Source: Paracoccus salipaludis
GTDB taxonomy: Bacteria; Pseudomonadota; Alphaproteobacteria; Rhodobacterales; Rhodobacteraceae
DNA: 64,000 nt
Assembly: GCF_002287065.1 (NCBI RefSeq)
Contig: NZ_NSJZ01000012.1
Location: forward strand, 1-64,000
Reading direction: 5' to 3'
Made by a program: the position numbers and the translations under genes. A model generated the notes under the pieces. That model ran no database searches and had not been told where the DNA came from. It saw only the letters and a list, made by a program, of their open reading frames with translations. Of the stretch, positions 15,836 through 26,017 are shown in pieces (within the stretch, counting starts at the first letter, position 1; every line of letters begins with the position of its first letter).

Positions 15836-15885
15836 CGGGAAATCACGGGACCGCGGGGCTTGGCCTCGGCGGGAAATCATGGGAC
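15836..15885. repeat. 16-nt direct repeat pair
   Basis: CGGGAAATCACGGGAC (15836-15851) and CGGGAAATCATGGGAC (15870-15885) differ by one base and are spaced 34 nt start to start, just after the mrp stop. The function is not recognised; a protein-binding pair on nearly the same helix face is possible. Confidence 0.6.
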
Positions 15886-16170
15886 AGGCGGTCCGCCCGG
15901 CCGCCGTCCCGCAGAATCGCAGCCCCGTGATGGGGCGTGATCGACCGGGCTGCAGGCGCCAGATCGCCGACGGGGCTCATTGCCGCAGGCAGTTTTCTTC
16001 TTGACCGGGAGAATCTGGGACTATTCTGCCACAGCCTCTTTTCCACAACATATAGTTGTTGTGCCCTGAATCACACACCACATCTACCAAAGTTAACCGC
16101 TCGTTCGGCGGACGTTCACGCCTCGCGCGCGAAGCCGGCCCTGCGAGATCGTCGGTGTTCCCGCATTCAC

Positions 16171-16204
16171 CCCATTGCTTCCCATGCTTTCCCATGGCAT
16201 CCCT
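16171..16204. promoter_or_regulatory. MraZ-binding box array of the dcw promoter
   Basis: Three CCCA units at 16171, 16181 and 16191 plus a CCCT at 16201 repeat every 10 bp. On the other strand this reads TGGG-N6 repeats, the recognition pattern of MraZ. One helical turn of spacing fits the ring-shaped MraZ oligomer. The position, 260 nt ahead of mraZ, implies a long leader or a promoter close to the boxes, and autoregulation of the whole cluster. Confidence 0.8.
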
Positions 16205-16464
16205 TCAACCACGGAAGACGGGCAGTTAAGGGGCGGCAAAGACCCCAGCCAAGGCAGGCTTCATACAGGCACCCGCGATCCGAAAAATGACCTGGCCGCG
16301 CGCGAGCAGCACCTTCCCCCGAGGTGGCGCATGAGACCGGGCGATCCCCGAAACTTCGGGGCCCAGAGATGGGACGAGGGCGGCGGATCGGGCAGTGGCA
16401 GCGGCCCGATCCGCTCTTTCCCGTTCAGGGCATCCTGTTCGGGTCGGGACAGTGGAAGGTGGCG

Positions 16465-16965
16465 GTGGCACGCAGGTTCAGAGGCTCGGAGGAGGTCAAG
16501 GTCGACGCCAAGGGGCGCGTCTCGATCCCTGCCAAGTTTCGCCGCGTCTTCGAATCGGCCGATCCGGATTTCCCCTCCCGCAACCGCGCGCAGCTGGTCG
16601 TCGTCTATGGCTTCGCCGACTGGACTCATCTGCGACTGTATACCATGGAAGCGATCGAGGAAATCGACGAGGGCATCAGCCGGATGCCGCGCGGCTCGGC
16701 CGAGCGCAGCTATCTTGAAACCCTGATGAACGGGTTGTCGGACGAGGCCGAGATCGACGCCGACGGCCGGCTGGTCCTGCCGCAGCGCCTGCGCGAGAAG
16801 ATCGGGCTCGACGACCGCGCCTTCTTCATGGCGCAGGGCGACTACCTCAAGGTCTCGACGCCCGAAACCCACGAGGCCGACCTGCGCGCCATCGAGGCCG
16901 ACATGCCCGCGCTGGAGCCCGGCGCCGACCCGCTGTCCCTGCTGCCCCCGGCCCCCGAAAGCTGA
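16465..16965 (+). CDS. mraZ: Transcriptional regulator MraZ
   Basis: A 166-residue AbrB-like double-swapped-hairpin protein, first gene of the division and cell wall cluster. Two repeats are visible, [16 protein letters not shown] near the N-terminus and [17 protein letters not shown] later, each carrying the DxxGR signature. The start is GTG at 16465, giving the typical opening VARRFRG, with GGAAGG five nt upstream. MraZ represses dcw transcription through TGGG repeats, and such boxes occur at 16171-16204. Its stop overlaps the rsmH start (TGATG). Confidence 0.93.
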   Translation: MARRFRGSEEVKVDAKGRVSIPAKFRRVFESADPDFPSRNRAQLVVVYGFADWTHLRLYTMEAIEEIDEGISRMPRGSAERSYLETLMNGLSDEAEIDADGRLVLPQRLREKIGLDDRAFFMAQGDYLKVSTPETHEADLRAIEADMPALEPGADPLSLLPPAPES

Positions 16966-17927
16966 TGACTGCGCCGCATATCCCTGTCCTGCTGCGCCCC
17001 CTTCTGGCGGCGGTGGCTCCCGTTCGCGGCACCTGGGTGGATGGCACCTTCGGCGCGGGCGGCTATGCGCGCGGCCTGCTGGATGCGGGCGCCGACCGCG
17101 TGATCGGCATCGACCGCGACCCGGCTGTGTTCGACATGGCCCGCGCATGGGCAGGCGGTTACGGCGACCGGCTGCGGCTGGTGCAGGGGACCTTCTCGGA
17201 CCTCGACGAACTGGCCGGAGAGCCGGTGGACGGCGTGGTGCTGGACCTCGGCGTCAGCTCGATGCAGCTCGACCAGCCCGAGCGCGGCTTTTCCTTTCTG
17301 CGGGACGGTCCCCTGGACATGCGCATGGGGCAGGAGGGGCCATCCGCCGCCGACCTGCTGAACACGGCCGAGGAATCGCGCATCGCCGACGTGCTGTATC
17401 ATTATGGAGAGGAGCGCGCCGCCCGCCGCATCGCCCGCGCCATCGTGGCGGCGCGTCCGTTGGCGACCACGGCGCAGCTGGCCGAGGTCGTCCAGTCCTG
17501 CCTGCCTCGCCCCAAGCCGGGCCAGAGCCACCCGGCGACCCGCAGCTTCCAGGCCATCCGCATCTGGGTGAACGATGAATTCGGCCAGCTTCTGTCCGGT
17601 CTCATGGCGGCGGAACGCGCGCTGAAGCCCGGCGGCAGGCTGGCGGTGGTCAGCTTCCATTCGCTGGAGGACCGGGTGGTCAAGCGCTTCATGCAGGCCC
17701 GCGCCAATGCGGCGGGCGGCGGCAGCCGCTATGCGCCCGAGCTGCGGCACGAGGCCGCCGCCTTCACGCTGCCCTTCCGCCGCGCGATCGGCGCGGACGA
17801 CGAGGAACTGGCCGCCAACCCCCGCGCGCGCTCGGCCTTTCTGCGCGTCGCGGTCCGCACCGACGCGCCCGCGGGCAGGCCCGATCCTGCCGCGCTGGGC
17901 TTGCCGCAGCTTCCCGGAGGAATGTGA
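16965..17927 (+). CDS. rsmH: 16S rRNA (cytosine-1402-N4)-methyltransferase RsmH
   Basis: A 320-residue SAM-dependent enzyme methylating C1402 in the ribosomal P site. Diagnostic segments are HIPVLL at the start, the SAM loop [27 protein letters not shown] and the late [13 protein letters not shown]. It shares one base with the mraZ stop and its own stop is overlapped by ftsL. This fits the conserved mraZ-rsmH-ftsL gene order and implies coupled translation. Confidence 0.96.
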   Translation: MTAPHIPVLLRPLLAAVAPVRGTWVDGTFGAGGYARGLLDAGADRVIGIDRDPAVFDMARAWAGGYGDRLRLVQGTFSDLDELAGEPVDGVVLDLGVSSMQLDQPERGFSFLRDGPLDMRMGQEGPSAADLLNTAEESRIADVLYHYGEERAARRIARAIVAARPLATTAQLAEVVQSCLPRPKPGQSHPATRSFQAIRIWVNDEFGQLLSGLMAAERALKPGGRLAVVSFHSLEDRVVKRFMQARANAAGGGSRYAPELRHEAAAFTLPFRRAIGADDEELAANPRARSAFLRVAVRTDAPAGRPDPAALGLPQLPGGM

Positions 17928-18364
17928 TGCGGCCGCTTCTGTATCTCATGGCCGCCATGGTGGTGATGGGTCTGGCCTTCTGGGCCTATCGCGAGAATTA
18001 CCGGACCCAGGCCCAGATCGACCAGATGCAGGCCGTTCAGGTTGAAATCGCGGGTCTGCGGGAAAACCTGGGCGTGCTGCGCGCCGAATGGGCCTATCTC
18101 AACCGCCCCGACCGGCTGCGCCAGCTGGTGGACATGAACTTCGAGCGCCTGCGGCTTGCCCCCGTGCAGGCCAACCAGTTCGGCTCGGCCCGCAACATCG
18201 ACTATCCGCCGCCCGAGCCCGTGGCGCCCCCGACCGAACTGGCGCCGGGCGAGACGACCGCCGGCTGGGTGCCGCGCACGCCCTCCAACAACCGCGGCGC
18301 CCCCATGCCGCGCCCCGCCCTGCCGGCCCCCGCCGAAACCATCCCTGCCCTGGAACAGGAGTGA
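17927..18364 (+). CDS. ftsL: Cell division protein FtsL
   Basis: A 145-residue bitopic membrane protein: an N-terminal helix (about 4-20, LLYLMAAMVVMGLAFWAY), a periplasmic coiled coil (about 25-75, with leucine heptads), and a low-complexity Pro/Ala tail. FtsL bridges FtsQB to FtsWI in the divisome. Sequence identity to other FtsL is low, so the call rests on topology and on the position between rsmH and ftsI. ATG 17927 overlaps the rsmH TGA, with GGAGG 6 nt upstream; a GTG just before it is also possible. Confidence 0.88.
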   Translation: MRPLLYLMAAMVVMGLAFWAYRENYRTQAQIDQMQAVQVEIAGLRENLGVLRAEWAYLNRPDRLRQLVDMNFERLRLAPVQANQFGSARNIDYPPPEPVAPPTELAPGETTAGWVPRTPSNNRGAPMPRPALPAPAETIPALEQE

Positions 18365-18369
18365 CCGCC

Positions 18370-20172
18370 ATGATCCGCACCCCTCTGCGCCCCCTGGCCC
18401 GCATCCTCAGCGCGCGGCAGGCAGGGCAGGACCCCGACGAGATCGAGGCCGAACTGCGCGCCCAGCGCCACGCCGAGATCCAGGACCGCGCCCGCCGCCG
18501 GGCCGAGACGCGGCTAAAATGGATGGTGGTGTGCTTTGTGGTGGCCTTCGGCACCGTGGGGCTGCGGATGGGCGCGCTGGCCAGCAGCCAGCCGGCGGAA
18601 CCCCGCGCCCACGCCTCGGGCGCGCAGATCATCTCGCAACGGGCGGACATCGTGGACCGGCGCGGGCGGGTGCTGGCGACGAACCTTTCGACGCACGCGC
18701 TTTACGCCCACCCCCGCGACCTGGTGGACCCGCAGACGGCGGCGGCGAAACTGGCGAGGATCTTCCCCGACCTGGATGCCGAGCGGCTCAAGAACGACCT
18801 GACCGGCGAGCGCAAGTTCGTCTGGATCAAGAAGAAGCTGTCGCCCGAGCAGATGCAGGCCGTTCATGACATCGGCGAGCCGGGGCTGGTCTTCGGCCCG
18901 CGCGAGATGCGCCTTTACCCGAACGGGCGGCTGGCCAGCCATATCCTCGGCGGGTCCCAGTTCGGGGCCGAGGGCGTCAGCTCGGCCGAGGTGCTGGGCA
19001 TGGCGGGCGTGGAAAAGGCCTTCGACCGCTGGCTGCGCGACCCGGCCAATGGCGGCGCGCCCCTGCAGCTCTCCATCGACCTGACTGCCCAGGCCGCCAT
19101 GGAGGAAGTGCTGTCGAACGGCATGAAGGTGATGAACGCCAAGGGCGCGACCGGCATCCTGATGGAGGTGAAGTCGGGCGAGATCCTGGCCTTGGCGAGC
19201 CTGCCCGACTTCGACCCCAACGACCGCCCGCGCCCGCTGCTGAAGGGCGACCCTTCGGACAGCCCGCTGTTCAATCGCGCCGTGCAGGGGCAGTACGAGC
19301 TTGGCTCGACCTTCAAGATCTTCCCGGTGGCGCAGGCCATGGACGAGGGGCTGGTCAACGCCAACACGATGATCAACGCGTCCTCGCCCATGAAGATCGG
19401 GAAATACCTGATCCACGACTTCCACAACTATGGCGGCCAGCTGTCCGTCAGGGACATCATCGGCAAGTCCTCGAACGTGGGCACCGTCCGCGTCGCCCAG
19501 ATGCTGGGCGCCGAGCGGCAGCAGAAGTTCCTGCGCGACCTGGGCTTCTACGAGCCGACCCCGGTCGAGATGTCCGAGGCGCCGACCGGCAAGCCGCTGG
19601 TCCCCTCGCGCTGGCCGGCGGTCACGGCGGCGACGGTGGCCTTCGGGCACGGGCTTGCGGCGAGCCCCCTGCACCTGGCCGCGGCCTATGCGACCATCGC
19701 CAATGACGGCCGCCGGGTGCGCCCCACGCTGGTGCATCGCAAGGAACCGGTGCAGGGCGAGCAGGTGCTGTCGCCCAAGGCGGCGAAGCAGGCGCGCGAT
19801 CTTCTGCGCCATGTCGTGACCAAGGGCACCGCCAAGGCGGCCGAGGTCGCGGGCTACCAAGTCGGCGGCAAGACCGGCACCGCCGACAAGCCGCGCCCCG
19901 GCGGCGGTTACTACAAGAACCGCAACGTTTCGACCTTCGCTTCGATGTATCCGACCGACCATCCCGAATACGTGCTGGTCGTGACGCTGGACGAGCCCAA
20001 GGTTTCCGCCGCCGGCGGGGGCGAGATGCGCACGGCGGGCGCCACCGCCGCGCCGGTGGCCGCCGCCCTGATCCAGCGGCTGTCGCCCATGCTGGGCCTG
20101 CGTCCGGACGGGCTGGAGCTGCCCGTGATTGAACCCCGTCCGGCCGATGCCGTAAAGGTCTCGGCGAAATAA
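18370..20172 (+). CDS. ftsI: Penicillin-binding protein 3, septal transpeptidase FtsI
   Basis: A 600-residue class B PBP that cross-links septal peptidoglycan. A cytosolic basic N-terminus is followed by one membrane helix (about 51-73), a pedestal domain and the transpeptidase domain. Active-site motifs are STFK (313-316, nucleophile Ser313), SSN (367-369) and KTG (501-503). It begins 5 nt after ftsL and ends 10 nt before murE. It is the direct target of beta-lactams and works with FtsW from 26.0 kb. Length is normal. Confidence 0.96.
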   Translation: MIRTPLRPLARILSARQAGQDPDEIEAELRAQRHAEIQDRARRRAETRLKWMVVCFVVAFGTVGLRMGALASSQPAEPRAHASGAQIISQRADIVDRRGRVLATNLSTHALYAHPRDLVDPQTAAAKLARIFPDLDAERLKNDLTGERKFVWIKKKLSPEQMQAVHDIGEPGLVFGPREMRLYPNGRLASHILGGSQFGAEGVSSAEVLGMAGVEKAFDRWLRDPANGGAPLQLSIDLTAQAAMEEVLSNGMKVMNAKGATGILMEVKSGEILALASLPDFDPNDRPRPLLKGDPSDSPLFNRAVQGQYELGSTFKIFPVAQAMDEGLVNANTMINASSPMKIGKYLIHDFHNYGGQLSVRDIIGKSSNVGTVRVAQMLGAERQQKFLRDLGFYEPTPVEMSEAPTGKPLVPSRWPAVTAATVAFGHGLAASPLHLAAAYATIANDGRRVRPTLVHRKEPVQGEQVLSPKAAKQARDLLRHVVTKGTAKAAEVAGYQVGGKTGTADKPRPGGGYYKNRNVSTFASMYPTDHPEYVLVVTLDEPKVSAAGGGEMRTAGATAAPVAAALIQRLSPMLGLRPDGLELPVIEPRPADAVKVSAK

Positions 20173-20182
20173 GGACCGAGGG

Positions 20183-21673
20183 ATGATGGACAACGACAAG
20201 GCCATGAACCTGTCCCGGCTGGGGCTGCGGGCAGGGGACGGAAGCGATCCGCTGATCACCGGCATTTCGGTCGATTCGCGCCAGGTGCGCGACGGGCACC
20301 TGTTCGCCGCGCTGCCCGGATCGGCGGCGCACGGGGGCGAGTTCATCCGGTATGCGCTGCGCCAGGGCGCGGGCGCGATCCTGACCGACCGCCAGGGCGC
20401 CGAGATCGCGGCGGCCGAGCTTGCGGCCTCCCAAGCCGCGCTGGTCGTGGCCGAGGACCCCCGCGCCGCCCTGGCCGGTGCGGCCGCGCTGTGGTTCCAG
20501 GCGCAGCCCGACACGGTCGTGGCGGTCACGGGCACCTCGGGCAAGACTTCGGTCACGACCTTCACCCGCCAGATCTGGCAGGCGCTGGGCCTGAAGGCGA
20601 TCAACCTCGGGACCATGGGCGTGCAGGGGGATTTCACCGCCAAGCTTGCCCACACGACGCCCGAGCCGGTGACGCTGCACCGCGTGCTGTCCGAAGCCGC
20701 CGCGTCGGGCGTCACCCATGCGGCGATGGAGGCGTCCTCGCATGGCCTCGACCAGCGCCGCCTGGACGGGGTGCGGGTCGCGGCGGGGGCCTTCACCAAC
20801 TTCAGCCAGGACCACCTCGACTATCACCACGACTTCGACAGCTACTTCGCCGCCAAGGCGCTGCTGTTCAGCCATATCCTCGAACCCGGCGCCGCGGCGG
20901 TGATCTGCACCGACGATGCGCGGGGGCGCGAGGCGGCACAGATCGCCCGCGACCGGGGCCTGAGGCTTATGACCTACGGCCGGGCCGAGGGCTGCGACCT
21001 GCGCATCCTCGCCCAGCGCTATGACGCGACCGGGCAGGAGCTGCGGTTCTCGCTGAACGGCCGGACGCACCTGATTCGCCTGAACCTGATCGGCGGCTTC
21101 CAGGCGGAAAACGTGCTCTGCGCGGCGGGCCTGTGCATCGCCACCGGGTCGGACGAGGCGCGCGTCATCGCGGCGCTGCCCGGGCTGACGACCGTGCGCG
21201 GCCGGATGGAACTGGCCGCCCAGCGCCGGAACGGGGCCGCGGTCTTCGTGGACTATGCCCACAAGCCGGGCGCCGTGATCGCGGCGCTGCAATCCCTGCG
21301 CCCGCACGTGATGGGCCGCATCATCGCCATCGTGGGCGCGGGCGGCGACCGCGACCGGGGCAAGCGCCCGCTGATGGGCGAGGCCGCGCGGCAACATGCC
21401 GACGTGGTCTATGTCACCGACGACAACCCCCGGACCGAGGACCCCGCCGCCATCCGCGCCGAGGTCATGGCCGGCGCGGGGCCGGACGCCACCGAGGTCG
21501 GCGACCGGGCCGAGGCGATCCTGCGCGCCGTGGATGCGCTGGAACCCGGCGACGCGGCCCTGATCATGGGCAAGGGGCACGAGACCGGCCAGATCGTCGG
21601 CTCGGACGTCTTTCCCTTCGACGACGCGGAACAGGCCTCGGTCGCCGTCGCCGCGCTGGACGGCACGATATGA
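20183..21673 (+). CDS. murE: UDP-N-acetylmuramoyl-L-alanyl-D-glutamate--2,6-diaminopimelate ligase
   Basis: A 496-residue Mur ligase adding the third stem-peptide residue in the cytoplasm. The ATP loop is GTSGKTS (about 116-122). The DNPR motif (in VTDDNPRTEDP, about 414-417) selects meso-diaminopimelate over lysine, so the cell wall is the Gram-negative type. MEASSHGLDQRR and the C-terminal MGKGHETGQ are also characteristic. Its stop overlaps the murF start. Confidence 0.96.
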   Translation: MMDNDKAMNLSRLGLRAGDGSDPLITGISVDSRQVRDGHLFAALPGSAAHGGEFIRYALRQGAGAILTDRQGAEIAAAELAASQAALVVAEDPRAALAGAAALWFQAQPDTVVAVTGTSGKTSVTTFTRQIWQALGLKAINLGTMGVQGDFTAKLAHTTPEPVTLHRVLSEAAASGVTHAAMEASSHGLDQRRLDGVRVAAGAFTNFSQDHLDYHHDFDSYFAAKALLFSHILEPGAAAVICTDDARGREAAQIARDRGLRLMTYGRAEGCDLRILAQRYDATGQELRFSLNGRTHLIRLNLIGGFQAENVLCAAGLCIATGSDEARVIAALPGLTTVRGRMELAAQRRNGAAVFVDYAHKPGAVIAALQSLRPHVMGRIIAIVGAGGDRDRGKRPLMGEAARQHADVVYVTDDNPRTEDPAAIRAEVMAGAGPDATEVGDRAEAILRAVDALEPGDAALIMGKGHETGQIVGSDVFPFDDAEQASVAVAALDGTI

Positions 21674-23055
21674 GCCTCTGGACCTCGACCGACGCCGCCG
21701 CCGCGACCGGTGGCCGGGCCACTGCCGAGTGGGTTGCCGAGGGCATCTCGATCGACACCCGCAGCATCCGGCCCGGCGATCTGTTCGTGGCGCTCAAGGA
21801 CGCGCGCGACGGCCACGACTTCGTCGCGCAGGCGCTGGAAAAGGGGGCCGCCGCCGCGCTGGTCAGCCGCATCCCCGAGGGCGTGGCCGAGGACGCGCCC
21901 CTTCTGGTCGTGGACGACGTCCTGCCCGCGCTGGAGGCGCTGGGCCGTGCCGCCCGCGCACGCACGAAGGCGCGGGTGCTGGCGATCACGGGCTCGGTCG
22001 GCAAGACCTCGACCAAGGACATGGCCGCCGCCGCGCTGTCCCCGCAGGGCCGGGTCCATGCCGCCGAGGCGAGCCTGAACAACCACTGGGGCGTGCCCCT
22101 GACGCTGGCGCGGATGCCCGCCGACACCGACTGGGCGATCCTTGAACTCGGCATGAACCATCCGGGCGAGATCGCCCCCCTGTCGCGCATGGCGCGGCCC
22201 CATGTGGCGATGATCACCACCGTCGCCCCCGCCCATATGGAGGCCTTCGGCAGCCTCGAAGGCATCGCCGTGGAAAAGGCCTCGATCTTCGAGGGGCTGG
22301 AGCCCGCGGGCCACGCGATCCTTCCCGAGGACCTGCCCGTCACGCAGATCCTGCGCGACGCCGCCGACCGGGCGGGCGCCATCGTCGTGGGCTTCGGCCG
22401 GGACGGCGTGGCCAAGCCCGTGAAGACCGAGGTGGCCGAGGGGGAAACCCGCGTCCGCGCCCGCGTGCTGGGCGAGACGCTGGACTTCGCCCTCGCAACC
22501 GCGGGCGCGCATTTCGTGATGAACGCGGTGGGCGTCCTCGCCGCCATCACCGCGCTGGGCGCCGACCCCAAGGCCTCGGCCCGGGGCCTCGCCGACTGGC
22601 GCCCCTACAAGGGCCGGGGCGGGGTGGAACGGATCGGCGGGATCACGCTGATCGACGACAGCTACAACGCCAATCCGACGAGCCTTGCCGCAGGGCTCTC
22701 GACGCTTGACGCCATGCCCCCGGGCCGCCGCGTGGCGATCCTGGGCGACATGCTGGAACTGGGCGAGGATGAATTCGCCCTGCACCGCGCCATTGCAGAT
22801 TACCCGCAGATGCAGGGGGTTGCGCTGGTCCATGCCTGCGGCCCCCGGATGCGCCACCTGATGGACGCGCTGCCCGCCGACCGCCGGGGCCTCTGGTCCG
22901 AGGAGGCCGCCGACCTCTGCGCCCGCGCGGGCGAGATGGTCCGCGACGGCGACGTGGTCTTCGTGAAGGGGTCCAAGGGATCGCGCGTGGCAAGCGTGGT
23001 TGACGCGATCCGCCGGGCGCGGCAGACGCCCGCATCAGATAACAACAAGGGGTAA
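21670..23055 (+). CDS. murF: UDP-N-acetylmuramoyl-tripeptide--D-alanyl-D-alanine ligase
   Basis: A 461-residue Mur ligase adding D-Ala-D-Ala to complete the pentapeptide. The ATP loop is [10 protein letters not shown] (about 108-117); other motifs are [25 protein letters not shown] and the late [13 protein letters not shown] 21670 overlaps the murE stop (ATGA). The D-Ala-D-Ala substrate comes from ddl at 31.2 kb in the same cluster. mraY follows after 5 nt. Confidence 0.95.
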   Translation: MSLWTSTDAAAATGGRATAEWVAEGISIDTRSIRPGDLFVALKDARDGHDFVAQALEKGAAAALVSRIPEGVAEDAPLLVVDDVLPALEALGRAARARTKARVLAITGSVGKTSTKDMAAAALSPQGRVHAAEASLNNHWGVPLTLARMPADTDWAILELGMNHPGEIAPLSRMARPHVAMITTVAPAHMEAFGSLEGIAVEKASIFEGLEPAGHAILPEDLPVTQILRDAADRAGAIVVGFGRDGVAKPVKTEVAEGETRVRARVLGETLDFALATAGAHFVMNAVGVLAAITALGADPKASARGLADWRPYKGRGGVERIGGITLIDDSYNANPTSLAAGLSTLDAMPPGRRVAILGDMLELGEDEFALHRAIADYPQMQGVALVHACGPRMRHLMDALPADRRGLWSEEAADLCARAGEMVRDGDVVFVKGSKGSRVASVVDAIRRARQTPASDNNKG

Positions 23056-23060
23056 ACCCG

Positions 23061-24140
23061 ATGCTCTACTGGCTGGCGAACCTGTCCGAGGATGGCGGCG
23101 TCTTCAACCTGTTCCGCTATATCACCTTCCGGTCGGGCGCGGCCTTCTTCACCGCGCTGATCTTCGGCTTCATCTTCGGCCGGCCGCTGATCGACTGGCT
23201 GCGCGTCAAGCAGAAGAAGGGCCAGCCCCTGCGCGAGATCGGCCCGGACCATTTCGCCAAGGCGGGCACGCCCACGATGGGCGGCATCCTGATCCTGTCG
23301 GCGCTGTTCTTCTCGACCCTGCTCTGGGCGCGGCTCGACAACGGCTACATCTGGGTCGTGCTGCTGGTGACGGCAGCCTTCGCGGCGATCGGCTTCGCCG
23401 ACGACTATGCCAAGGTGACCAAGCAGCACCACGCGGGCGTGTCGGGCCGGGTCCGCATGGCGATCGGGCTTGCCGTGGGCGCGCTGGCGGGGCTGGCCGT
23501 CGCCTGGCTGAACCCGGCGCCCCTGTCGGGCCAGCTGGCGCTGCCCTTTCTCAAGGACGTGCTGATCAACCTTGGGGTCCTCTTCATCCCCTTCGCCATG
23601 CTGGTGATCGTGGGCGCGGCGAACGCGGTGAACCTGACCGACGGGCTGGACGGGCTGGCCATCGGGCCGGTGATGATCGCGGCCGTCACCTTCGGGATCA
23701 TCGCCTATCTCGTCGGCAACGCCAACTTCGCCAACTACCTCGGCGTCCACTTCGTCCCCGGCACGGGCGAGATCGCCGTCTTTGTCGCGGCGCTGATGGG
23801 CGGGGGGCTGGGCTTCCTGTGGTACAACGCGCCGCCCGCCGCCGTCTTCATGGGCGACACCGGCAGCCTCGCCCTGGGCGGCGCGCTGGGCGCCATCGCC
23901 GTCTGCATCAAGCACGAGATCGTGCTGGCCATCGTGGGCGGCCTTTTCGTGGTCGAGGCGCTGTCGGTCATCATCCAGGTCGCCTATTTCAAGCGCACCG
24001 GGCGGCGCGTCTTCCTGATGGCCCCGATCCACCACCATTTCGAGAAAAAGGGCTGGGCCGAGCCGCAGATCGTCATCCGCTTCTGGATCATCGCCGTGAT
24101 CCTGGCGCTGATCGGCCTGTCCACCCTGAAGCTGCGCTGA
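23061..24140 (+). CDS. mraY: Phospho-N-acetylmuramoyl-pentapeptide-transferase MraY
   Basis: A 359-residue polytopic inner-membrane enzyme with about ten helices that makes lipid I from UDP-MurNAc-pentapeptide and undecaprenyl phosphate. Signature loops are FADDYAK (Asp-Asp site), [21 protein letters not shown] and the [11 protein letters not shown] motif near the C-terminus. An AAGGGG ribosome site precedes ATG 23061. A DUF2945 gene follows before murD, an insertion in the usual order. Confidence 0.97.
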   Translation: MLYWLANLSEDGGVFNLFRYITFRSGAAFFTALIFGFIFGRPLIDWLRVKQKKGQPLREIGPDHFAKAGTPTMGGILILSALFFSTLLWARLDNGYIWVVLLVTAAFAAIGFADDYAKVTKQHHAGVSGRVRMAIGLAVGALAGLAVAWLNPAPLSGQLALPFLKDVLINLGVLFIPFAMLVIVGAANAVNLTDGLDGLAIGPVMIAAVTFGIIAYLVGNANFANYLGVHFVPGTGEIAVFVAALMGGGLGFLWYNAPPAAVFMGDTGSLALGGALGAIAVCIKHEIVLAIVGGLFVVEALSVIIQVAYFKRTGRRVFLMAPIHHHFEKKGWAEPQIVIRFWIIAVILALIGLSTLKLR

Positions 24141-24198
24141 GGAGGAACCGCCCGCTCCTGCCGGTGTTCGACCTTTGCCCATGGTGGAGGAGCATCGC

Positions 24199-24405
24199 AT
24201 GGCGGACGAGTTTCACCCGGGCCAGCGGGTCAGCTGGCAAAGCTCGGGCGGGACCTCGCATGGCAAGATCCTGCGCAAGCTGACCTCGCGCATGAAGATC
24301 AAGGACCACGAGGTCGCCGCCAGCGAGGACGAGCCGCAGTATCTCGTCGAAACCGACAACGGCGCGCAGGCCGCCCACAAGCCCGAGGCGCTGAAGCCTT
24401 TGTAG
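24199..24405 (+). CDS. DUF2945 (hypervirulence-associated Tudor-like) small protein
   Basis: A 68-residue basic/acidic protein read from ATG 24199, with GGTGGAGG eight nt upstream. The start [23 protein letters not shown] and the end [26 protein letters not shown] match DUF2945, whose fold resembles Tudor/SH3 barrels. The molecular function is unknown. It sits between mraY and murD on the same strand, 58 nt after mraY and 73 nt before murD, and so is probably cotranscribed with cell wall genes. That does not prove a cell wall role. Confidence 0.75.
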   Translation: MADEFHPGQRVSWQSSGGTSHGKILRKLTSRMKIKDHEVAASEDEPQYLVETDNGAQAAHKPEALKPL

Positions 24406-24478
24406 GCGCCCCGAAGGTTGCCGCCGCGCGGCGTCCATGCGACACCGGCTCCCGCATTTCCGTTGCAGCCGGTGCCGC

Positions 24479-25885
24479 ATGATCCCTGTCCAAGGCGTTC
24501 AGAACCAGACCATCGCCGTCCTCGGCCTCGGCCGCTCGGGCCGGGCCACCGCCGCAGCCCTGCGCGAGGGCGGCGCCACCGTTGTCGCTTGGGACGACAG
24601 CGCCGAGACGCGGGCGCAGGCGGAATCCGAGGGGTTGCAGCTTCTCGACCTCACCCGGGACGCCGGCTGGCGCGACCGGATCGACGCGCTGATCACCTCG
24701 CCCGGCATCCCGCATCTCTACCCGCATCCGCACCCTGCCATCGCGCAGGCCCTGCGGCGCGGCGTGCCGGTGGACAACGACATCGGGCTGTTCTTCCGCA
24801 GCTTCGGCGCGCTTGACTGGGCGGCCTTCGACACGCCGCCGAGGGTCATCTGCGTCACCGGCTCGAACGGCAAGTCCACCACCACGGCGCTGATCCACCA
24901 CATCCTGCAGGCCACGGGTCGTCCGACCCAGATGGGCGGCAACATCGGCACCGGCGTCCTGTCGCTCGACCCGCCCGTGGATGGCGAGGTGGTGGTGCTG
25001 GAGCTGTCGTCCTACCAGACGGACCTCGCCCGCGCGCTGACGCCGGACGTGGCGGTCTTCACCAACCTCTCGCCCGACCACATGGACCGGCATTCCGGCT
25101 TCGGCGGCTATTTCGCGGCCAAGCGGCGGCTGTTTGCGGAAGGCGGCCCCGACCGCTGCGTGATCGGCGTGGACGAGGACGAGGGCCGCTATCTGGCAAA
25201 TCAGATGGGGCAGGGGCCGCAGGACGACCGGGTGATCCGCGTCTCGGTGGAAGACAAGCTCGACGGCTTCGGCTGGTCCGTCTCGGCCCGCAAGGGATAC
25301 CTGTCGGAATGGCGCAAGGGGCGGCAGATCGCCTCCATCGACCTGCGCGGGATCAAGGGCCTGCCGGGTGCGCACAACCACCAGAACGCCTGCGCGGCCT
25401 ATGCCGCCTGCCGCAGCATCGGCCTTGCCCCGCGCGACATCGAGGCCGCCTTCCACAGTTTCGCGGGCCTGCCGCACCGCAGCCAGACCGTCGCCGAGAT
25501 CAACGGCGTGCGCTGGGTGAACGACTCCAAGGCCACCAACGTCGATTCGGCGGAAAAGGCGCTGACGGCCTTCGACAACATCCGCTGGATCGCGGGCGGC
25601 ATGGGGAAAGAGGGCGGCATCGCCGCACTGGCGCCGCTGTTTCCGCGCATCCGCAAGGCCTATCTGATCGGCCATTCCGCCCGCGACTTCGCGCTGCAAC
25701 TGTCGGACACGCCCCACGAGGTCGTCGAGACGATGGAAGTCGCCGTCGCCCGCGCGGCCGCCGAATCCGAGCCTGGCGACACGGTGCTGCTGGCCCCGGC
25801 CTCGGCCAGCTTCGACCAGTATCCGAACTTTGAGAAGCGCGGCGAGCATTTCACCGCGCTGGTCGAGACGCTGCGCCAGAGCTGA
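24479..25885 (+). CDS. murD: UDP-N-acetylmuramoylalanine--D-glutamate ligase
   Basis: A 468-residue Mur ligase adding D-glutamate to UDP-MurNAc-L-Ala. The N-terminal Rossmann part has [10 protein letters not shown]; the ATP loop is TGSNGKSTT (127-135); [24 protein letters not shown] and [11 protein letters not shown](Y/F) follow in family order. ATG 24479 is chosen because the fold begins a few residues later; an upstream in-frame ATG at 24437 would add 14 unlikely residues. A GC hairpin and a 132-nt gap separate it from ftsW. Confidence 0.95.
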   Translation: MIPVQGVQNQTIAVLGLGRSGRATAAALREGGATVVAWDDSAETRAQAESEGLQLLDLTRDAGWRDRIDALITSPGIPHLYPHPHPAIAQALRRGVPVDNDIGLFFRSFGALDWAAFDTPPRVICVTGSNGKSTTTALIHHILQATGRPTQMGGNIGTGVLSLDPPVDGEVVVLELSSYQTDLARALTPDVAVFTNLSPDHMDRHSGFGGYFAAKRRLFAEGGPDRCVIGVDEDEGRYLANQMGQGPQDDRVIRVSVEDKLDGFGWSVSARKGYLSEWRKGRQIASIDLRGIKGLPGAHNHQNACAAYAACRSIGLAPRDIEAAFHSFAGLPHRSQTVAEINGVRWVNDSKATNVDSAEKALTAFDNIRWIAGGMGKEGGIAALAPLFPRIRKAYLIGHSARDFALQLSDTPHEVVETMEVAVARAAAESEPGDTVLLAPASASFDQYPNFEKRGEHFTALVETLRQS

Positions 25886-25892
25886 ACCACGG

Positions 25893-25914
25893 GGCGGCCC
25901 GGCCGGGGGCCGCC
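25893..25914 (+). terminator. GC hairpin after murD
   Basis: 8-bp stem GGCGGCCC (25893-25900) / GGGCCGCC (25907-25914), with a 6-nt loop. No T run follows, so it is more likely an attenuating or RNA-stabilising structure than a strong terminator. It splits the cluster transcript just before ftsW. Confidence 0.4.
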
Positions 25915-26017
25915 ACCCGGCGCAATCATTTCTAGCCTCATGCGGCCATCCGCGCTATGGTTGCGCCCAGACCCGGGCCAAACCGGGCAGGGCAGAGGCA
26001 GTGTCAGCGGTGAACCC

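Larger units (their letters stand above)
15819..16464. other. Long intergenic region upstream of the dcw cluster
   Basis: 646 nt without a convincing gene. It contains a 16-nt direct repeat (15836-15851 and 15870-15885), an inverted repeat CACAAC / GTTGTG (16044-16049 and 16058-16063), the MraZ-box array (16171-16204) and the mraZ ribosome site GGAAGG (16454-16459). TTGACC at 16001 with TATTCT at 16022 is promoter-like, but the spacer is only 15 nt. A frame open from 16324 into mraZ is composition-driven and not a longer mraZ. Confidence 0.6.

Noticed and set aside
16093-16104. TTAACCGCTCGTTCG as a CtrA site before mraZ
   Set aside because: Only one half matches TTAA; the second half (TTCG) deviates too much for a call.
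16324-16464. Longer mraZ starting at 16324
   Set aside because: The first 47 residues have no MraZ similarity; the GTG at 16465 has a proper ribosome site and gives the family N-terminus.
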